The notes under the pieces were generated by a model that searched no databases, had not been told where the DNA came from, and saw only the letters and a program-made list of their open reading frames with translations. The translations under genes were made by a program, and so were the position numbers. From contig JABWBH010000001.1 of NCBI GenBank assembly GCA_013360585.1, positions 1-64,000 of the forward strand: a DNA stretch of 64,000 nt, in the 5' to 3' direction. Shown in pieces: positions 28,121-36,010 of the stretch. Numbering within the stretch: the stretch's first letter is position 1; the number at the start of each line of letters is the position of its first letter. The stretch comes from Phycisphaerae bacterium. Its GTDB lineage: Bacteria > Planctomycetota > Phycisphaerae > UBA1845.

Positions 28121-29443
28121 TCACTCCCGGATCCGCAGGGCGACCATCGTGCGGTCGTCGGACGGCGGGCGACCTTCCGTGAATCCCTCGAGGCGCATCG
28201 TGATGCAGTCGATGACCGCCTGGGCGGAGAACTCCGGCTGGCGGAGGCACTCGAGCAGGCGCTCGCGTCCGTACATTTCGCCCTGCGGGTTCATCGCCTC
28301 GGTGATGCCGTCCGTGTAAAGCAGGAGATTGTCTCCCGGGTCGAGGCGGTCCGCTGCGTCGGCGTACTTGGCGTCGGGAAACAGCCCGAGAGGAAGGCTT
28401 TGCGCGGCGTTGAGTTCGATCAGCGAACGACCGCCGCGCATGAGAATCGGAGGGTTGTGTCCGGCGGAGGCGTAGCGGATCGTGCGGGCGCGGGCGTCGA
28501 ACTCCCCGTAAAAAAGCGTGACAAACGTGTTGGGGTAGCGGTCCGCCTGCTCGAGGAGGCGCTCGTTCAGGTAGCCGAGGATCGCCGAGGGGTGATGTTC
28601 GTCGCGGCAGAAGGCGTGCAGCAGCGTGCGGGTGATCGCCATCACGACGGCGGCGGACGGACCGTGCCCGCTGACGTCGCCGATGAGCAGTCCCCAGCGG
28701 TCGCCTCCGAGGTCGAAAAAGTCGAAGTAGTCGCCCCCCGCGCGGGCCGCGGCGGCGTAGTAGGTGGCGACGCCCACGCCGGGGATCGCCGGGAGGGTAG
28801 CCGGAAGTAACGCCCGCTGAAGCTCGCCGATCCGGCGAACCTCGGCGTCCAGCGCCTCATGCGCCTTGCGGACCTCCGCCGCCAGAATGAGCGTCTGCGT
28901 CGCACGCCCGACGAGATTCGAGGTCATCATCAGGTCCGGCAGCCGCGAAACATCGAACCGACCCGGCGACCGCGCCATCATCACCACCATGTTGATCGAC
29001 TCGCCACCGTCGAAAAGGGGGATCGCGACAATCGACCGCATCCCTTCGAGATACTCGTACGCCGGGTCGGCGGGGTCCGGTCGCCAGTCATCATTCACAA
29101 CCGGAACCCCCGCATAAAGGAGCTCGCCCAGCAGGCCCGAGGACAACAAAGGCAGGCGATCCTTCTGGGTCCAGGGGTTGATGTCCTCTTTCCAGTCCGT
29201 GCATCGGGTGATGCGGTACCACGGCGACGAAAGCTCGCGCCGACTCAGCGACACCGTCCGGTCGCGGGGCGTGAATTGTCCGAAGCGGTCACGGAAAAGG
29301 TGAAGCAGGCGCTGGGCATCGGTCTGCCGGCTGATCTCCCGGACAAAATCGAAGGTGAACCGCATGCGCGGGTCGGCGTTGGCCAGCGGGTCGCCGCCCA
29401 TGTCGAAAGCCAGTGTTCCGGGATGCTCGGCCGGCGTGGACAT
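28121..29443 (-). CDS. GAF-SpoIIE (PP2C-like) serine phosphatase
   Basis: A 440-residue signalling protein. The N-terminal half looks like a GAF sensor (GMRSIVAIPLFDGGESINMVV about 135-155). A short coiled linker (AAEVRKAHEALDAEVRRIGELQ) leads to a SpoIIE/RsbU phosphatase domain with metal-binding GGDYFDFF, GDVSGHGPSAA, NTFVTLFYG, SAGHNPP, LLLYTDGITEA and PSDDRTMVAL. Such enzymes dephosphorylate STAS anti-sigma antagonists in partner-switching systems. The only STAS gene in the window is 17 kb away (46300). The start is chosen at ATG 29443; a TTG at 29473 is possible. Confidence 0.85.
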   Translation of the reverse strand: MSTPAEHPGTLAFDMGGDPLANADPRMRFTFDFVREISRQTDAQRLLHLFRDRFGQFTPRDRTVSLSRRELSSPWYRITRCTDWKEDINPWTQKDRLPLLSSGLLGELLYAGVPVVNDDWRPDPADPAYEYLEGMRSIVAIPLFDGGESINMVVMMARSPGRFDVSRLPDLMMTSNLVGRATQTLILAAEVRKAHEALDAEVRRIGELQRALLPATLPAIPGVGVATYYAAAARAGGDYFDFFDLGGDRWGLLIGDVSGHGPSAAVVMAITRTLLHAFCRDEHHPSAILGYLNERLLEQADRYPNTFVTLFYGEFDARARTIRYASAGHNPPILMRGGRSLIELNAAQSLPLGLFPDAKYADAADRLDPGDNLLLYTDGITEAMNPQGEMYGRERLLECLRQPEFSAQAVIDCITMRLEGFTEGRPPSDDRTMVALRIRE

Positions 29444-29511
29444 CACCACGGCATTATCACCGCTCCGGGGCAAGTCCGAAAGATGATGCTGAGCGGAAAG
29501 ACGCCGGAATC

Positions 29512-29555
29512 AAAAAAAGCGGGCGGCACGCGGAGTCGCCTCCACATGCCGCCCG
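29512..29555 (-). terminator. Rho-independent terminator after the pseudopilin gene
   Basis: On the minus strand a 9-bp stem CGGGCGGCA / TGCCGCCCG (29547-29555 with 29520-29528) is followed by CTTTTTTTG. This is the best intrinsic terminator in the window. It separates the pseudopilin gene from the downstream phosphatase. Confidence 0.85.
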
Positions 29556-29586
29556 GTTTCAATCAAACCTGTCCGTCAACCGCTGA

Positions 29587-30537
29587 CTACGGATAGATCA
29601 GCGAGTCGGTGGACGAGTAATCGGTGATCTGTGTACCGAAGGCGTTCTGCCCCGGATGCGGATCGCCGGTCCCGGTGTGCTGCGCCGGGGTCTTTCCGTG
29701 CCAACGACCACGATCGCCGCCCATGCTCGTGAAGTCGATGATCGTGTAGATGTTGTCGTTGTCGATACCGACGATGGGAACCTTGTGGAACAGGGCGTGC
29801 CCGTCGCCGAACACGACGTTCTGACCTTCGCCGACGCCGGAACCGCCGTGGTTCGGCGAGTTGAACCGACGCCACTCGCGCGGCGAGTCATCCGCATCCA
29901 GCGGCGGATTGCCCCAGTCACGCGGCTGGTTCGTCACGTTGGCGTACCACGGCGTACCGTCCGCGCCCATCGCCTGACGGGCGTCCGCGGCCTCGGTCGG
30001 ACGCGTGTCGCGCGGTCCGAACGGAACCTGGTAGCCGTAAGAGATGGTCTCGATGCCCTTGAAATCGTAGTAGAAGTCGAGTTCCTGCGTGTCATCCGGT
30101 TCCTTGCCGCTGCTGGGGCACTGGAACTGCTTGACCGTCACGTCGCCGGCCCGGACCAGCATCCAGTACGCACGCGTGACCGACACGAGCGTCGACCCGG
30201 TGGTGTTGCCTTCGTCGGCCAGGGTCTGGAAGCGGCGCAGCGCCGCAGTTTGACCGACCTGGGCGATGTAGTTCATGCCCGTGCCGCCCTTGGCGTAAGC
30301 CTTGGCGGAGTGCGGCGGAACCGGCCACGACTCACGGTTGTCGTTCGCATACACCTTGCAGGACGTAGCGATGCCCTTGAGGTTCGACGCACAGACGAGG
30401 CGCTTGCTCAACTCGCGGGCCCGCGAAAGGCTGGGCAGCAAGATCGAGATCAACAGCGCGATGATCGCAATCACGACGAGCAGCTCGATGAGCGTGAACC
30501 CGCGGATGCGAAGCTTTCTGAAATCCTTCATACTCAT
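29587..30537 (-). CDS. Pseudopilin-like protein with prepilin leader
   Basis: The protein is 316 residues from the ATG at 30537, which follows [26 protein letters not shown] (about 12-31) is the prepilin cleavage site and membrane helix. The C-terminal half has the H-X9-DG style NVVFGDGHALFHK. Same class as the gene at 9209. Probably monocistronic, ending at the strong terminator. Confidence 0.8.
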   Translation of the reverse strand: MSMKDFRKLRIRGFTLIELLVVIAIIALLISILLPSLSRARELSKRLVCASNLKGIATSCKVYANDNRESWPVPPHSAKAYAKGGTGMNYIAQVGQTAALRRFQTLADEGNTTGSTLVSVTRAYWMLVRAGDVTVKQFQCPSSGKEPDDTQELDFYYDFKGIETISYGYQVPFGPRDTRPTEAADARQAMGADGTPWYANVTNQPRDWGNPPLDADDSPREWRRFNSPNHGGSGVGEGQNVVFGDGHALFHKVPIVGIDNDNIYTIIDFTSMGGDRGRWHGKTPAQHTGTGDPHPGQNAFGTQITDYSSTDSLIYP

Positions 30538-31159
30538 TGCGAAACAATTCTCCTGAAAAGTCCGGTCAGTCGGCACCGCTTCACGCCTTTACCTCGGCGT
30601 CTTTACGGCGCACATACTGGCGACCGGTTGAAACGTCGTTCCCCACCGACCCCTCTTCGCCCGTTTCGATCTCTCATCCTTCCCCGCCGCCCGACAATCG
30701 GGTGGACGATGGATGATGACAACTCAGACTTGCGGGGAAATCCGGATCGAAACTCGGACAAAAAGACAAGCAGGCGTGCGTTTCCTGACGACGAAATGAC
30801 GGCGAGACACCCCGCCGCAACGCTGCACGCTTCGAGAGTCTCCCACCAACCGCATAATTCCCCTTGCGCCCGTCGCGACGGTTGTCTCGCACGGACGTAT
30901 CCCTCAAGGCGGGAACCAAGGGGAATCAGCGTGTTGAAGGAATCAAAGATGGCTCAAACAGAACCGGGTACGGATATCGAAGGAATTACAATCGTACCGA
31001 TGTATCTGATAATGCCCGCCTGATCCCTACAGTTCCCGACACTCTGCGCAAGATGCTAACGCCCCGCATTCGGGACGTCAAGAAAAAATTCACGAAATGT
31101 CACAACAAGCTCAAGACGCGGATTCACGCCGAGCCGCCCGAGCAACCCCCCGGTTTCGT
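30538..31159. other. Gene-poor stretch of about 620 bp
   Basis: It must contain the minus-strand promoter of the pseudopilin gene and the 3' end of the DUF362 transcript. I found no strong promoter. The only possible gene is a 30-codon plus-strand frame at 30931-31023, listed separately. Confidence 0.5.
30931..31023 (+). CDS. Candidate 30-residue small ORF
   Basis: GTG at 30931 with AAGGGGAA about 8 nt upstream opens a 30-codon frame that includes MAQTEPGTDIEGITIVPM and ends at TGA 31021-31023. An internal ATG at 30949 would give 24 residues. Composition is less GC-driven than surrounding noise frames. No homologue is known to me, and nothing beyond the ribosome-binding site supports translation. 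Confidence 0.25.
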   Translation: MLKESKMAQTEPGTDIEGITIVPMYLIMPA

Positions 31160-32221
31160 TCATACATCCCGGAGATCTATCCCTTGTAGGGCGGCGACCC
31201 CCAGCCCCTTCCGATGGGCGTCGGCCAGATACGGGATGACACTCGAAAGCGGGCCAAGCTCAGGCAAGCGCTCCCGCACCCGCACCGAATTAATCAGCAT
31301 ATATCCGGCGGCATCGACTGAAACGGGATCCCGGCCCACGAGGAGCATGCCGGCGTCATGCACCGTTCCGGCGACCACCTCGGGGCCTCCGTCGAAAACG
31401 ACCCGAAGGGCGTCCATCAGATGAAGGACGCACTTGTCCCGGAAAGACGGCAAAGAATACAAATCCGCCGGGAAGGGGGAGCAGTTTGCGGCATGAAAGC
31501 GCGCAGGGTGGCGGATCAAGCCGTAGGTGACGTTCTTGAGGCATCCGCTCAGGCCCGCAATGCGGTGCGTTTTCAGGTAGGGGATGTTGATGAGCGCGGA
31601 GACCTGTCGCAGGACGAGGGCAAGCTCGTCCTGTCCGCTTCCGAAGTCCGTCGCCGACCGCTCAAAACCCTCGGTCATCGGGAGGGTTCCCAGCGTTTCC
31701 GCAAGCCCCTGCGGCGCCTCGATGAGCACGACCTGTTGCGGCGACCAGCCCGCGCTTTCGAGCGATTTCACCAGCGCGGTTGTGACGGCGTCGGAGGTTC
31801 CGATCTGGGTCTGCCCCGACCGGTTGAGTTTCACGCCAAGGATATCCCCTGGTTTCAGGATCTTTCGCCAGGCGCCGCCCGGTTCGTGGGTGTCCAGCAA
31901 GGCACACAGGGATTTTTCCAGGGCCTCACGGATGACGTCGTTGCGTAACCCGGCGTTCGAGAACGCGCCCTCCGCCCGGCAGCGAATGACCCGTGAAGGT
32001 TCGTGACCCGGCGGCAGCTCCAGTTCGTCGTTGGTTTGCTGAGGCGCGTTGCTCCGGGTGGACGGCACGGCGGTCGAAGCCTGTGCGGGGAGGGCGGCGC
32101 CAGCGACGAGAGCAGCTCCGGTGGTTTGAAGAAACTCTCGACGGCGCAGAGGAACCCGAACTTCCGGATGAGCGTGGTCGCGCGGTGTCTTGCTGGATGT
32201 GCGCTGGTTCATTACGGTCAT
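31160..32221 (-). CDS. Tat-exported DUF362 protein
   Basis: A 353-residue protein with a twin-arginine signal RRREFLQTTGAALVAGAAL (from residue 26). The mature part carries DUF362 features: ILGVKLNRSGQTQIGTSDAVTTA, ALINIPYLKTHRIAGLSGCLKN, and the late VGRDPVSVDAAGYMLIN. DUF362 proteins often accompany iron-sulfur or redox enzymes; this one lacks ferredoxin-type CxxCxxC motifs. Tat export suggests folding or cofactor loading in the cytoplasm. The start could be 32221 or the next Met. Confidence 0.78.
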   Translation of the reverse strand: MTVMNQRTSSKTPRDHAHPEVRVPLRRREFLQTTGAALVAGAALPAQASTAVPSTRSNAPQQTNDELELPPGHEPSRVIRCRAEGAFSNAGLRNDVIREALEKSLCALLDTHEPGGAWRKILKPGDILGVKLNRSGQTQIGTSDAVTTALVKSLESAGWSPQQVVLIEAPQGLAETLGTLPMTEGFERSATDFGSGQDELALVLRQVSALINIPYLKTHRIAGLSGCLKNVTYGLIRHPARFHAANCSPFPADLYSLPSFRDKCVLHLMDALRVVFDGGPEVVAGTVHDAGMLLVGRDPVSVDAAGYMLINSVRVRERLPELGPLSSVIPYLADAHRKGLGVAALQGIDLRDV

Positions 32222-32326
32222 GAGGCCGGGGTTCGGAAACCCGTGGGAAACGCCCAGCTTTCTGGTTTATCGGAGGTATTGTCCGCCGGGGTAAATTCCC
32301 GGGTGGCGTTTTGCGAGGGATTGAGG

Positions 32327-33751
32327 GTGATATCGAGGGCGGATTCAGGGGAACTTCGGCGCCGTGCGGAGGCGGCGGGGCAGGGGCACCTGTTTCGTTT
32401 CTGGGATCGTCTGACCGAGGACGAGCAAGATCAACTGATCGGAGACATACAAGGGCTGGATTTCGCCCAGATTCGGGGGCTTTGCGGCGCTGCGGGGAAG
32501 CCCGATCTTTCCGTGACCGCCCGAGAGCCCGAACCGCCGACGGCGTTTGAGTGTGATCTGGGCGCCAACGAGGCGGAACTTGCGAAGGCTAAGGCGGCGG
32601 GCTGGGAACATATTCGGGCGGGGCGCGTCGCCGCGCTGCTGGTGGCGGGGGGGCAGGGGACGAGGCTGGGATTCGACGGCCCGAAAGGGATGTTCCCGAT
32701 TTCGCCGGTGCGCGGGGCGACGTTGTTCCGGTGGTTCGCGGAAGCGCTGGAGGGAGTGCGTCGGCGGTGCGGCGTCGTCGTGCCGTGGTACGTGATGACC
32801 AGCCCGGCCAACGACGAGGCGACGCGGGCGTATTTCCGATCCGAGGGATGCTTCGGGCGCGACGCGGGCACGGTGCGCTTTTTTGTGCAGGGGACGATGC
32901 CCGCCGTGGCGGAGGACGGAAGGATCCTGCTGGCGGAGCGGCATCGGGTGGCGTTGTCGCCGAACGGACACGGCGGGTCGTTGACGGCGCTGGCCGAGTC
33001 CGGATGCCTGGAGGAGATGAAGGCGTCGGGCGTGGAGTCGGTGAGCTACTTTCAGGTGGACAACCCGCTGGTGCGTCCGGTGGATCCGGTCCTGATCGGC
33101 GTACACGTGAAGGACGGCGCGGAGGTCACGTCGCTCACGATCAGCAAGGCGGACGATTTCGAGCGCGTCGGGCATTTCGTTCGCATCGGGGACCGGGTGC
33201 ATGTGATCGAGTACACCGAAATGCCTGAGGCGCTGGCGCGGCGCAGGGATGCCTCGGGACAGCGGGTGTTCGACTCGGCGAACCTGTCGATCTTTGTTTT
33301 CGCGAGATCTTTTCTGGAGAGGATTACGCGAGCCGGAGGGGAGTTGCCGTGGCATCGGGCTTTGAAAAAGGTTCCGTATGTTGATCCCGACACCGGACGC
33401 CTTGTCGAACCGGCGGTGCCGAACGCCATCAAGTTCGAGCGGTTCATTTTCGACGCCCTACCGCTGACGGACCGGGTGCGGCTGGTGCGTTCGCGGCGGG
33501 AGGAGTGCTTCTCGCCGGTGAAGAATGCAACCGGGGCGGACAGCCCGGAGACGGCGCGGCGCGACCTGTCACGGCGCGCGGCGCGCTGGCTGGCGGAGTG
33601 CGGCGTCGCAGTTCCGGCGGATGAAGCCGGGATACCGCTGCGACCGTGCGAAATCAGTCCGGCGGTGGCGCAGGACGCGGAGGAGCTTCGGGAGGCGCCG
33701 GTGAGCCGGGGGGTTCCTGACGTGAGAGGCGCCGTCTGTCTCGCGCCGTGA
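32327..33751 (+). CDS. UTP-dependent sugar-1-phosphate uridylyltransferase (UDPGP family)
   Basis: A 474-residue nucleotidyltransferase related to eukaryotic UDP-N-acetylglucosamine pyrophosphorylase. The N-terminal helical part (GHLFRFWDRLTEDEQDQL) is followed by the nucleotide-binding loop LLVAGGQGTRLGFDGPKGMF at about 102-121. Then come SPNGHGGSLTAL, YFQVDNPLVRPVDP and FVFARSFLE. It probably makes UDP-GlcNAc or UDP-glucose for envelope polysaccharides. The start is uncertain: GTG at 32327 has GAGGGA upstream, and longer frames overlap the divergent DUF362 gene. It is followed 36 nt later by the phosphodiesterase-family gene. Confidence 0.8.
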   Translation: MISRADSGELRRRAEAAGQGHLFRFWDRLTEDEQDQLIGDIQGLDFAQIRGLCGAAGKPDLSVTAREPEPPTAFECDLGANEAELAKAKAAGWEHIRAGRVAALLVAGGQGTRLGFDGPKGMFPISPVRGATLFRWFAEALEGVRRRCGVVVPWYVMTSPANDEATRAYFRSEGCFGRDAGTVRFFVQGTMPAVAEDGRILLAERHRVALSPNGHGGSLTALAESGCLEEMKASGVESVSYFQVDNPLVRPVDPVLIGVHVKDGAEVTSLTISKADDFERVGHFVRIGDRVHVIEYTEMPEALARRRDASGQRVFDSANLSIFVFARSFLERITRAGGELPWHRALKKVPYVDPDTGRLVEPAVPNAIKFERFIFDALPLTDRVRLVRSRREECFSPVKNATGADSPETARRDLSRRAARWLAECGVAVPADEAGIPLRPCEISPAVAQDAEELREAPVSRGVPDVRGAVCLAP

Positions 33752-33787
33752 GAAAACCGTCGAAGCGGGCGTCGAAAGCGGGGATAC

Positions 33788-35200
33788 ATGAGCAGCGTCG
33801 GGAGGCCGTGCAAGGTAGCGGTGTTCGGGCTGGATTGCTTCGAGCCGTCGCTGTGCTTCGAGCGTTGGATCGATGACCTGCCGGCGCTGCGCGGGCTGAT
33901 GCGGCGAGGGACGTGGGGGCGGATGACCAGCTCGATGCCGCCCGTGACGGTTCCGGCGTGGAGCTGCATGACCGCCGGCAAGGATCCCGGGACGCTGGGC
34001 ATCTACGGGTTTCGCGACCGCAAAGACCGGTCATACGATCAGTGGGTGATCTGCACGTCGCTGCGCGTCCGCGAGCCGCGGTTGTGGGACATTCTGACAA
34101 GGCATGACCGGGACAGCCTGGTGATCGGGGTTCCGGAGACCTATCCGATCACGAAACCGATCCGCGGCTGCATGATTACGAGTTTCCTCACGCCTTCGAC
34201 AACGGAGGCGGCGGTTCAATACACCTACCCGCCGGAGCTGCGCCGGGAGATTGAGCAGCTTGTCGGCGAGTACCTGGTGGACGTGCCGATGCCGCGCGGC
34301 GGCGACCGCAAGACGATCCTCGACGGCATTTACCTGATGACGGAGCGACGGTTCGAGGTGGTCCGGCGCCTGATGCGGACGAAGCCGTGGGATCTGATGT
34401 TCATGGTGGAGATGGGAACGGACCGGATTCATCACGGGTTCTGGAGTTTCATGGACCCCGCGCACCGGAATCATCAACCGGGGAACGCCTTCGAGCGCGC
34501 GATTTACGACTACTACGTGTACGTGGACGGCCAGATCGGGAAGACGCTGGAGCAACTGGACCTGAGCACGACGGCGGTCTGGGTGGTGAGCGATCACGGG
34601 GCGCGAGTGCTGCACGGAGGGGTGCTGCTGAATGAGTGGTTGCGGCGGGAGGGAGACCTTGTCCTGAAGTCGCCGCCGGGTCCGAAGCAGAAATTTGATG
34701 TGAAGGACGTGGACTGGGCGCGGACGCGGGCGTTCGCCTCGCCGGGGTATTACGGTCAGATCTTCATCAACCTGAAGGGGCGGGAGCCCCAGGGCGTCGT
34801 CGATCCGGCGGAGTATGACCGGTACCGCGAAGATGTGGTGCGACGCCTGGAGGCGATGCCCGGTCCGGACGGGCGCCCGCTGGGGAACGTCTGTCATCGT
34901 CCGGACCGCATCTACCGGGCGTGCAACAATGTGGCGCCGGATTTGATTGTGATTCTCGGGAGGCTGGGGTGGCGAGCGTCAGGGTGGTTCGGGAACGACT
35001 CGATCTACATTTACGACGATGACGCGGCGGCGGAGGACGCGAACCACGCCCAGGAAGGCATGTACCTTTTCTCACACCCGGCGATCCCTCCGGGCGGTCA
35101 GGTGGACGGGGCGACGATCTACGACGTCGCGCCGACGATCCTGTGCGAACTGGGCGTGCCGGTTCCGGCGGACATGCAGGGTCGTGCGCTGCACGCTTGA
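33788..35200 (+). CDS. Type I phosphodiesterase/nucleotide pyrophosphatase-family protein
   Basis: A 470-residue alkaline-phosphatase-superfamily protein without a signal peptide, so cytoplasmic. Metal and nucleophile residues are visible: Asp16 (FGLDCFEP), Thr54 nucleophile (MPPVTVPAWSCM), the metal-binding GTDRIHHGFW and VVSDHGARVLHGGV, and a late His in SHPAIPPGG. Related bacterial proteins act on phosphodiester or nucleotide-sugar substrates. The upstream uridylyltransferase makes a nucleotide-sugar role plausible, though unproven. The hairpin at 35202 follows. Confidence 0.78.
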   Translation: MSSVGRPCKVAVFGLDCFEPSLCFERWIDDLPALRGLMRRGTWGRMTSSMPPVTVPAWSCMTAGKDPGTLGIYGFRDRKDRSYDQWVICTSLRVREPRLWDILTRHDRDSLVIGVPETYPITKPIRGCMITSFLTPSTTEAAVQYTYPPELRREIEQLVGEYLVDVPMPRGGDRKTILDGIYLMTERRFEVVRRLMRTKPWDLMFMVEMGTDRIHHGFWSFMDPAHRNHQPGNAFERAIYDYYVYVDGQIGKTLEQLDLSTTAVWVVSDHGARVLHGGVLLNEWLRREGDLVLKSPPGPKQKFDVKDVDWARTRAFASPGYYGQIFINLKGREPQGVVDPAEYDRYREDVVRRLEAMPGPDGRPLGNVCHRPDRIYRACNNVAPDLIVILGRLGWRASGWFGNDSIYIYDDDAAAEDANHAQEGMYLFSHPAIPPGGQVDGATIYDVAPTILCELGVPVPADMQGRALHA

Positions 35201-35201
35201 T

Positions 35202-35229
35202 GCCCGGAGGGCGGGGCGAGGCCCCGGGC
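35202..35229. terminator. Hairpin between convergent genes
   Basis: GCCCGG (35202-35207) pairs with CCGGGC (35224-35229), with an inner GGGGC/GCCCC extension. It lies two bases after the stop at 35200 and before the minus-strand gene end at 35243. No T-run. Confidence 0.5.
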
Positions 35230-35242
35230 GACTCGTGAAGTC

Positions 35243-35791
35243 TCAGTAAACAAGGTCTCGTGGGCCGTCGGCGTCGTCGGGACGGACGTCGTTCCAGTTA
35301 CGCCGGACGAGCCCCAGCCCGTGAACGCAGGTTTCAAATTCCTCGCTGAGCGACAGCAGCAGATCGGCGGGGGGGCGGTCATCCGGGTGCGCGAGGCGCG
35401 CCGAGGCGGCATACGAACGTTTGCCCTGCTCGACGTAGGCGTTCAGAAGGTCTCCCCCGCGGCGGCTGCGCAGGTATTCCGGGAAGACGCCGGTCCAGAA
35501 AAGGGTCAGGTCGCCGATGTGGCGGTAAACGTCACGATCCCGCTCCTCGACGGACTTGCGGGCGTCCTGGGGCTCCAGGACGGAAAGCAGGGCGGCCATC
35601 TGGGCGAAGTCGCGTCCGAGCGCCCGGCGCAGCAGGCTCAGGCGATCCACGTGCATGAAGTCGACGAGCAGGTCGGCCAGATACGCCGTCAGCTTCGGCT
35701 CGCAAAGCCCGAGTTCGGTGAAGAAGGCGTTCTCCACCAGGCCGCAGAAGTGTGTCCGGATCGGATGATCAGGTCGGATCGGAAGCCTCAT
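35243..35791 (-). CDS. Conserved-looking hypothetical protein
   Basis: A 182-residue soluble protein, mostly helical, with FFTELGLCEPKLTAYLADLLVDF (about 24-46) as its most structured segment. The ATG at 35791 starts MRLPIRPDHP and is preceded by a weak GGGA. I do not recognise the family. It is convergent with the phosphodiesterase-family gene and divergent from mrdA. Confidence 0.55.
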   Translation of the reverse strand: MRLPIRPDHPIRTHFCGLVENAFFTELGLCEPKLTAYLADLLVDFMHVDRLSLLRRALGRDFAQMAALLSVLEPQDARKSVEERDRDVYRHIGDLTLFWTGVFPEYLRSRRGGDLLNAYVEQGKRSYAASARLAHPDDRPPADLLLSLSEEFETCVHGLGLVRRNWNDVRPDDADGPRDLVY

Positions 35792-36010
35792 GACTTGTGT
35801 CCCGCGTCGGCGCCCCCACGGCGCTCGACTCAATCCTAGGATCGGTTTCAGCGGGAAACAACCGAAATTCGGACGTTCGTCGGAAGGAAGATCGCATCCT
35901 CGCCGCTGGCGCCGGGTCGGGGGCAAAAGGGGCGCGGGAGGGGCGGGCGCGTTGCGGGCGCGGAACGACCGGGAATAATGCGCGCGTTGCTTTTGCGGAG
36001 TTCGTGTCCG

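Noticed and set aside
29656-31023. 455-codon plus-strand frame over the pseudopilin gene
   Set aside because: It is antisense to the gene with the prepilin leader and ribosome-binding site; only its last 30 codons were considered separately as a small ORF.
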